NCBI RefSeq assembly: GCF_002953715.1
Contig: NZ_CP025014.1
Location: 528,530 to 592,529, forward strand
Source of the DNA: Rhizobium leguminosarum
GTDB lineage: Bacteria; Pseudomonadota; Alphaproteobacteria; Rhizobiales; Rhizobiaceae
Reading direction: 5' to 3'
Length of the DNA: 64,000 bases
Shown: piece after piece, positions 59,463 to 64,000 of the stretch
How positions within the stretch are numbered: the first letter of the stretch is position 1
How the letters are laid out: the number at the start of each line of letters is the position of its first letter
Position numbers and translations under genes: made by a program
Notes under the pieces: generated by a model
The model's input: the letters and a program-made list of their open reading frames with translations, nothing else
The model's database searches: none
What the model was told of the DNA's origin: nothing

Positions 59463-60190
59463 ACGAGGTCCAGTCTGCCTGGCCGCGCGACGATGCGTGT
59501 CTCGGCCGAGCCGATGATGACGCAGGTCGCCATATCGGCAATCGACGCATCTGCCTGCGACAGCTGCTGGACGGCGATACGTTCGTCCGGCCGCCCGGCC
59601 GCCCGCCCGAAAATAACCGGTGTTGCTGCAGGCAGATGGTCACGCAACAGCTTGAAGGCTTCGCCGAGCTGCCAGGGCCGCGCCCGGCTGATCGGATTAT
59701 AAAGCGCGATGACAAAACCCGCCTTTGCCGCCAACACAAGACGGTTTTCTATTATATTCCAAGGCTTTAGATTGTCAGACAGCGATATGGCGCAGAAATC
59801 ATGGCCAAGCGGAGCGCCTGCTCTTGCCGCCACTGCCAGCATCGCCGTGATGCCGGGCAGGATGATGAGATCGACCGCGCGCCACGCGGCCGGCCCGTTC
59901 TCGATCGCTTCGCAGACCGCGGCCGCCATGGCGAAGACACCGGGGTCGCCGCCGGAGACGACGCAGACCTTGGCGCCATCAGCTGCCATGGCGAGTGCGG
60001 CCCCTGCCCTGCCGAGCTCTTCGCGATTGTCCGAGGCATGCCGCAGTTGATCGTCGCGGAGCTCCAGCCTGTCGAGATAAGGTCCGTAGCCGAAGAAATC
60101 CGTCGCCGCATCGACAGCGGCCAGCGCTTCCGGCGTCATCTGCTCGGGGTTGCCTGGACCGGTGCCGATCACGAAAAGCCTGCCGCTCAT
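59426..60190 (-). CDS. cobJ: Precorrin-3B C17-methyltransferase (CobJ)
   Basis: A 254-residue enzyme that methylates C-17 and drives ring contraction to precorrin-4. Motifs: LFVIGTGPGNPEQMTPEA, DFFGYGPYLDRL, VCVVSGGDPGVFAMAAAV, LPGITAMLAVAARAGAPLGH and FCAISLSDNLKPWNIIENRL. ATG at 60190 overlaps the cobI stop (ATGA). The last 37 bases overlap the convergent end of cobK. Confidence 0.95.
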   Translation of the reverse strand: MSGRLFVIGTGPGNPEQMTPEALAAVDAATDFFGYGPYLDRLELRDDQLRHASDNREELGRAGAALAMAADGAKVCVVSGGDPGVFAMAAAVCEAIENGPAAWRAVDLIILPGITAMLAVAARAGAPLGHDFCAISLSDNLKPWNIIENRLVLAAKAGFVIALYNPISRARPWQLGEAFKLLRDHLPAATPVIFGRAAGRPDERIAVQQLSQADASIADMATCVIIGSAETRIVARPGRLDLVYTPRFMAGGNR

Positions 60191-60918
60191 CGGCTGCCCT
60201 CCCAGCCCGGCACCAGAACGAGTGAAAAATACGGTGCGTCGCCGTCGGTCCTGTCGGCAAGCTTTTCCATCGCCGCATTCGCCATGGTGCCGCGCTCAAC
60301 ATAGACGGCTTCCGCAAGCCGGCCGGCGGCCGCCAGTGCCCGGCGGATCTTCGGCAGATTACGGCCGACCTTCATGATGACGGCGGCTTGCGTATCGGCA
60401 AGGCGGCGCGTCAGCTCGGTCTCGGCCATCGTACCGGGCAGTACGGTAAGCACGTCGTCGCCCTGGACGATCGGCATGCCCGCCAGCGACCAGCAGCCAG
60501 ACATGGCGCTGATGCCCGGGATCACTTCCGTCGGGTAGCGTGTGGAAAGCCTGACATGCAGGTGCATATAGGAGCCGTAGAAGAGCGGATCGCCCTCGCT
60601 GAGAACGGCGACAGTCAACCCGGCATCGAGATGCCCGGCAACAGCTTTGGCAGACAGATCGTAGAATTGGGTGATCAGCCTCTGATAGCGTTCGTCGTTC
60701 TTGTCGATTTCGGTCGTCACAGGATAATAGAGCGGCAGCAGCGTCACCCCGGATTTCAGCAGCGGCTCGACGATCGCCTTGCCGTTGCCGCCCCTGCCCT
60801 GCTTGGCGAAATAGGCGATCACATCCGCGCCTTCGATGGCGCGCACGGCTTTGAGGGTGAGGAGCTCCGGATCGCCGGGACCCGTGCCGACGCCGATGAG
60901 ACGGCCGATTGTCGTCAT
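60187..60918 (-). CDS. cobI: Precorrin-2 C20-methyltransferase (CobI)
   Basis: A 243-residue enzyme methylating precorrin-2 at C-20 to give precorrin-3A. Motifs: LIGVGTGPGDPELLTLKAVR, VAVLSEGDPLFYGSYMHLHV and EVIPGISAMSGCWSLAGMPI. The start at 60918 overlaps the cobH stop as ATGA. The upstream in-frame extension is antisense-like and was rejected. The overlap chain H-I-J indicates translational coupling. Confidence 0.95.
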   Translation of the reverse strand: MTTIGRLIGVGTGPGDPELLTLKAVRAIEGADVIAYFAKQGRGGNGKAIVEPLLKSGVTLLPLYYPVTTEIDKNDERYQRLITQFYDLSAKAVAGHLDAGLTVAVLSEGDPLFYGSYMHLHVRLSTRYPTEVIPGISAMSGCWSLAGMPIVQGDDVLTVLPGTMAETELTRRLADTQAAVIMKVGRNLPKIRRALAAAGRLAEAVYVERGTMANAAMEKLADRTDGDAPYFSLVLVPGWEGSR

Positions 60919-61547
60919 AGACCCGGCCTCGCCAATGCATTGATGGCGGCTGCGGTCATGGCGCTGCCGCCGAGCCGGCCGCGGACGATGGCAAACGGTA
61001 CGCCGTAGGAATTTTCCGCCAATGCATCCTTCGATTCCGCCGCGCCGACGAAGCCCACCGGCATGCCGAGGATCGCCGCGGGTTTCGGGGCGCCGTCGCG
61101 CAGGAGTTCGAGCAGATGGAAGAGGGCGGTCGGTGCATTGCCGATCGCGACAACGCTGCCGCCGAGCCGGTCGAGCCAGAGATGCATGGCGGCCGCCGAG
61201 CGCGTATTGCCGGTCTCGCGCGCAAGCTCCGGTGTCGCGGGATCGCGCAGCGTGCAGATCACCTCGTTCAGCGCCGGCAGCCGCGCCCGGGTGACGCCCT
61301 GGGACACCATTTCCGCGTCGCAGAAAATCGGCGCCCCACCCTTCAGCGCATCGCGCGCCGCGCTGACGAAATCGGCAGAAAACAGGAAATGCTCCGCCGC
61401 CTCGACCAGGCCGCAGGCATGGATCATGCGCACGGCGATTTCGGCTTGATCGTCGGTGAAGCGCGAAAGATCGGCCTCGGCACGGATAATGGCAAAGGAA
61501 CGCTCGTAGATCGCATCGCCGCTGCGGATATAATCGTAGTCTGGCAT
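60915..61547 (-). CDS. cobH: Precorrin-8X methylmutase (CobH)
   Basis: A 210-residue enzyme moving the C-11 methyl to C-12 to form hydrogenobyrinate. Motifs: AIYERSFAIIRAEADLSRF, VRMIHACGLVEAAEHFLFSA with the catalytic His in MIHACG, APIFCDAEMVSQGVTR, VVAIGNAPTALFHLLELL and ILGMPVGFVGAAESKDAL. It starts 2 bases after the cobG stop and overlaps cobI by 4 bases. Confidence 0.95.
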   Translation of the reverse strand: MPDYDYIRSGDAIYERSFAIIRAEADLSRFTDDQAEIAVRMIHACGLVEAAEHFLFSADFVSAARDALKGGAPIFCDAEMVSQGVTRARLPALNEVICTLRDPATPELARETGNTRSAAAMHLWLDRLGGSVVAIGNAPTALFHLLELLRDGAPKPAAILGMPVGFVGAAESKDALAENSYGVPFAIVRGRLGGSAMTAAAINALARPGL

Positions 61548-61549
61548 TC

Positions 61550-62932
61550 CTATTCCTGTCGCAGCGCCTTCGAAACTCCGGTTGCGCCAAGCCGTGTAAG
61601 GCAGGCGGCGGTCGATTCGCCAGCGTCTTTGTTGTCTTCGATGGACCGGGCGAGCCTCTCTATAGCGAAATCGATCCGACCGCCAGCGATCCGTTCGTCC
61701 GGCTGATCCGCCGCAAGCCCATTGAGGATGAGGCCATAACCTTCCGTCGAACCCGTCAGGGTCAGCGCCGGCCGGGCATGAGCGCAGCCCTTGGCACAGC
61801 CGGATAGATGCAGCGTCAGCGAACCGTCGAAAAGGGCAGGTGCCGCGGCAATGAGCCGGCGCGCCAGAGTTCGGGTCTCGTAGAAAGCGGAGCCGCAGGC
61901 GCCGGCGCCGGCGCAGGCGGCGATATGCTCACTGTTGTCACCGGGTTGGGCGCTGAAGCCATGTCGGGCGGCGGCGATCTGCATAGCCGGCACTGTATCG
62001 GCGGAAAGCCCGATGAAGAAAAAACCGCGACTAGGCGCAAGCCGGATGGCTGTTGCGCCACGGGCCTTTGCCAGGTCAAGCAAAGCGACCAGATCGGACG
62101 CTCTGATCTGCCCGAATTCCGGCCTGACGCCGAGTATGGTTTTGCCGTCCTCAAGCCGGTGTGAACCGGCAAGCGGTATTCCCGCTGCGCGTGACGGATT
62201 GAACTGAATGCCATCCATCGCGGGAAAACGCGCCCGCAGAAGCGCCCGGTCGATATCCCTTGCCCGTCCGCCCTGCCCCAGGGTCGCCAACAAGTTCAGA
62301 ATTTCGCCGACAGCTGATATCGCCACCTCTGCAGGACCGATCGCGACTGGCACTGCAGTTTCACCGTCGCCATTGATCGCGACAAGCCAGTCTGCGCCGA
62401 ATTGCGCGACGACACGAATATCGGCGGACAGTGCGGACAAGCCGAAAGATCCGCCGCCGTCGACGACAAGCGAGAGCTTCGGCGCCAGCCGCGGCGAGGC
62501 AAGCAGATCGTGGAGCGTACCGCGCAAGGACGTTTCCATCGCGGCCGGATCGCTTATCTCTTCCGGGTCGATGCCGTGCAGCGGTGATGTCTCGATCGCC
62601 GGCCCTTCCGGCACGGTGATCCCGGCGGCGTCGATATCGGCAGCGAGCTGTCCGACGGTCTCCGCCCGAAGGCCGCGGATCTGCAGATTGCCGCGGGCGG
62701 TGATTTCGAGAATGCCGTTTCCATGCGCTGCGGCGGAGCGGGCAAGGCTTGCGAACTGCGACAGCGTCAACGCGCCCCCGGCCGGCCGCAGCCGTATCAG
62801 CAAACCGTCGCCGGTCGGCATGGGCGCGGCAAGGGCGGGGCAGGCGCCGCGTCTACGCATATTCGCTGCCGGGCGACCGTGCAGATCCGCCTCGCCTGTC
62901 CTGTCGCTCGCCTTTGCGGCCTTAATGCTCAT
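61550..62932 (-). CDS. cobG: Precorrin-3B synthase (CobG)
   Basis: A 460-residue oxygen-using enzyme hydroxylating precorrin-3A, homologous to sulfite/nitrite reductases. The [4Fe-4S]/siroheme-type ligand motifs are present: CAGAGAC (C-x5-C) and CAKGC (C-x3-C). N-terminal half-domain: RLRPAGGALTLSQFASLA, GILEITARGNLQIRGL. Its presence marks the aerobic B12 route. The start at 62932 follows AGAGGATCGAGA; GTG at 62950 is an alternative. It lies 71 bases after cobF. Confidence 0.93.
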   Translation of the reverse strand: MSIKAAKASDRTGEADLHGRPAANMRRRGACPALAAPMPTGDGLLIRLRPAGGALTLSQFASLARSAAAHGNGILEITARGNLQIRGLRAETVGQLAADIDAAGITVPEGPAIETSPLHGIDPEEISDPAAMETSLRGTLHDLLASPRLAPKLSLVVDGGGSFGLSALSADIRVVAQFGADWLVAINGDGETAVPVAIGPAEVAISAVGEILNLLATLGQGGRARDIDRALLRARFPAMDGIQFNPSRAAGIPLAGSHRLEDGKTILGVRPEFGQIRASDLVALLDLAKARGATAIRLAPSRGFFFIGLSADTVPAMQIAAARHGFSAQPGDNSEHIAACAGAGACGSAFYETRTLARRLIAAAPALFDGSLTLHLSGCAKGCAHARPALTLTGSTEGYGLILNGLAADQPDERIAGGRIDFAIERLARSIEDNKDAGESTAACLTRLGATGVSKALRQE

Positions 62933-63003
62933 TCTCGATCCTCTGGCCACTTCTTACATGATCGCAGCCGGGCCGGCAAAGCATGCTGGAGAGGCCGGAC
63001 CGG

Positions 63004-63768
63004 CTATTCGTCGAAATCCCGCCCCTTGCGCAGGAGATAGATGTCCATGATCCAGCCATGCCGCTGCCTGGCCTCGGCCCTGAGCGCCAGAATGTCGGTG
63101 GCGATGTCGCCAAGTCGTCCTGATCTGACGATCTCGTCCTTGGTGCCGAGATAGGCGCCCCAGAAGATTTCGGCGTCGGGATCATCGATCTTGGCAAAAG
63201 CCTGTTCGCCGTCAAGCATGACGACGGTGCTGTCGGCCAGAAGTCCGTCCCGCGCCAGCCTGCGCCCTGTGGTGATCTCGATCGGTTTGCCGACGAGGTT
63301 GACCGGGATTCTGTGGCTCGCCGCCAGCGCCTGGATGCTGGTGATGCCGGGAATGACGCTGTAATCGAAATCCAGGCGGCCCTCCTGGCTGACGCGTTCG
63401 ATGATGCGGATCGTGCTGTCGTAGAGACTGGGATCGCCCCAGACGAGAAAGGCGCCGCTGCCATCATCCGGGAGACCGGAGATCAGTTCTCCATAGATGC
63501 GGGCGATCTCACCGTGCCAGGCGTCGACGCTCTGCACATAGGTCTTGTCTGCCGTCTGTCTTTGCGGCACCGCGAATTCTGAAATCCGGCCGGCCGGCCG
63601 TGTGATATAGCGTTCGCATATATCCCGCCGGATTTCGGCGAGCTCTTCCTTGCCGGTGCCCTTGACCGGCAGGAAGACCACGTCGGCTGCGTTGATCGCG
63701 TTGATCGCCTGTATGGTCAGGTGCTCCGGGTTGCCCGTGCCGATGCCAATGATATTGATATGCTTCAA
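63004..63768 (-). CDS. cobF: Precorrin-6A synthase, deacetylating (CobF)
   Basis: A 254-residue enzyme that methylates C-1 and removes the C-20 acetyl of precorrin-5. Motifs: INIIGIGTGNPEHLTIQAIN, VVFLPVKGTGKEELAEIRRD, FLVWGDPSLYDSTIRI, SVIPGITSIQALAASHRIPV and VVMLDGEQAFAKI. The start is TTG at 63768, with GGGAG 8 bases upstream; the longer ATG frame (63852) has an unrelated N-terminus. It is the first gene of the leftward cob unit. Confidence 0.93.
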   Translation of the reverse strand: MKHINIIGIGTGNPEHLTIQAINAINAADVVFLPVKGTGKEELAEIRRDICERYITRPAGRISEFAVPQRQTADKTYVQSVDAWHGEIARIYGELISGLPDDGSGAFLVWGDPSLYDSTIRIIERVSQEGRLDFDYSVIPGITSIQALAASHRIPVNLVGKPIEITTGRRLARDGLLADSTVVMLDGEQAFAKIDDPDAEIFWGAYLGTKDEIVRSGRLGDIATDILALRAEARQRHGWIMDIYLLRKGRDFDE

Positions 63769-64000
63769 GCGGATACTCCCGTTGAGTCCTGGCGGTCTTG
63801 CCGAAAAAACTGGCTCGCCGCAAGAGTGGGACAGGGAGTTGGCCGCGGCCAACCGCGCCTGTGGATGGCATCTGAGCCCTGTTGTTGCTGCAAATCCCGA
63901 ATCGTGTCACTTTTGATACGCTTTTTGACGCTATGTTGACAGAAAAGCGCATCGAAAAGGATTGGGTGTTTTGGACAACATTAGCGTATCGACGACAGAT
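63769..64000. other. Region upstream of cobF, no confirmed gene
   Basis: No cobalamin-riboswitch core was found. On the plus strand a TTG at about 63972, with AAGGAT upstream, could start a gene that runs off the window edge, but fewer than ten codons are visible. The sequence at 63915-63945 is AT-richer and may hold a promoter. Confidence 0.3.

Noticed and set aside
63769..63960. Cobalamin riboswitch upstream of cobF
   Set aside because: The conserved riboswitch core elements, including the B12 box (AGCCAGGAGACCTGCC-like), were not found; only a partial GAGCCAG match exists.
1..64000. tRNA, rRNA, CRISPR arrays, insertion sequences or integrase genes
   Set aside because: No cloverleaf, regularly spaced repeat array, transposase or integrase motif was recognised.

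Overview
The window is a GC-rich alphaproteobacterial chromosome segment, most likely from the Rhizobium leguminosarum/etli group. The evidence is the aerobic cobalamin cluster cobF-G-H-I-J-K-L-M with cobK reversed, a mocDEF-like oxygenase set, an NrtR-nadABC locus, a DUF982 protein, a PraR-like XRE regulator and strong G/C bias at third codon positions. No tRNA, rRNA, CRISPR array or intact insertion sequence was seen. Family assignments come from motif recognition only; no database search was possible.

Layout. 1-19 kb is an accessory patchwork: a partial RTX protein of the serralysin type whose zinc motif is gone, a nonsense-mutated RTX remnant, tandem LuxR regulators, an adenylate cyclase-TPR protein, a short-chain dehydrogenase, a hydrolase-LuxR fusion next to a methyltransferase, a Nudix protein, a secreted hydrolase, a divergent LysR/tautomerase pair, a transporter, a kinase-like phosphotransferase, small unknowns, a HAD phosphatase and a GNAT enzyme. 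Several gene scars lie here, including two copies of the 3' end of the pseudokinase gene found at 19 kb.

19-36 kb is the most unusual region. A tight five-gene operon (28796 down to 19025) encodes an OmpA/DUF4384 protein, an exported caspase-like protease with an EF-hand, a trypsin fused to a caspase-like domain that has lost its catalytic His, a serpin with an Arg-Ser at the predicted scissile bond, and a membrane pseudokinase with a periplasmic sulfatase-modifying-factor-like domain. Around it are an NlpC/P60 protein, small exported proteins, an ICMT-like membrane protein, a Gly/Ser-rich lipoprotein and a third caspase with Sel1-type repeats. I infer an envelope protease cascade with its own inhibitor.

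36-41 kb holds an L-fucose-type acid-sugar pathway (dehydratase, dehydrogenase, lactonase, IclR regulator). 41-46 kb holds a compact YcaO-TfuA locus with a 47-residue candidate precursor peptide and a BTAD-TPR regulator, a candidate thioamide RiPP system. 46-51 kb holds two gene scars, nadA-nadB-nadC with NrtR and two operator-like dyads, and a divergent PanB-like protein. 51-57 kb holds mocF-mocE-mocD-like genes divergent from a LacI regulator and a TIM-barrel protein. 56.7-63.8 kb is the cob cluster, with overlapping genes and head-to-head start codons shared by cobK and cobL.
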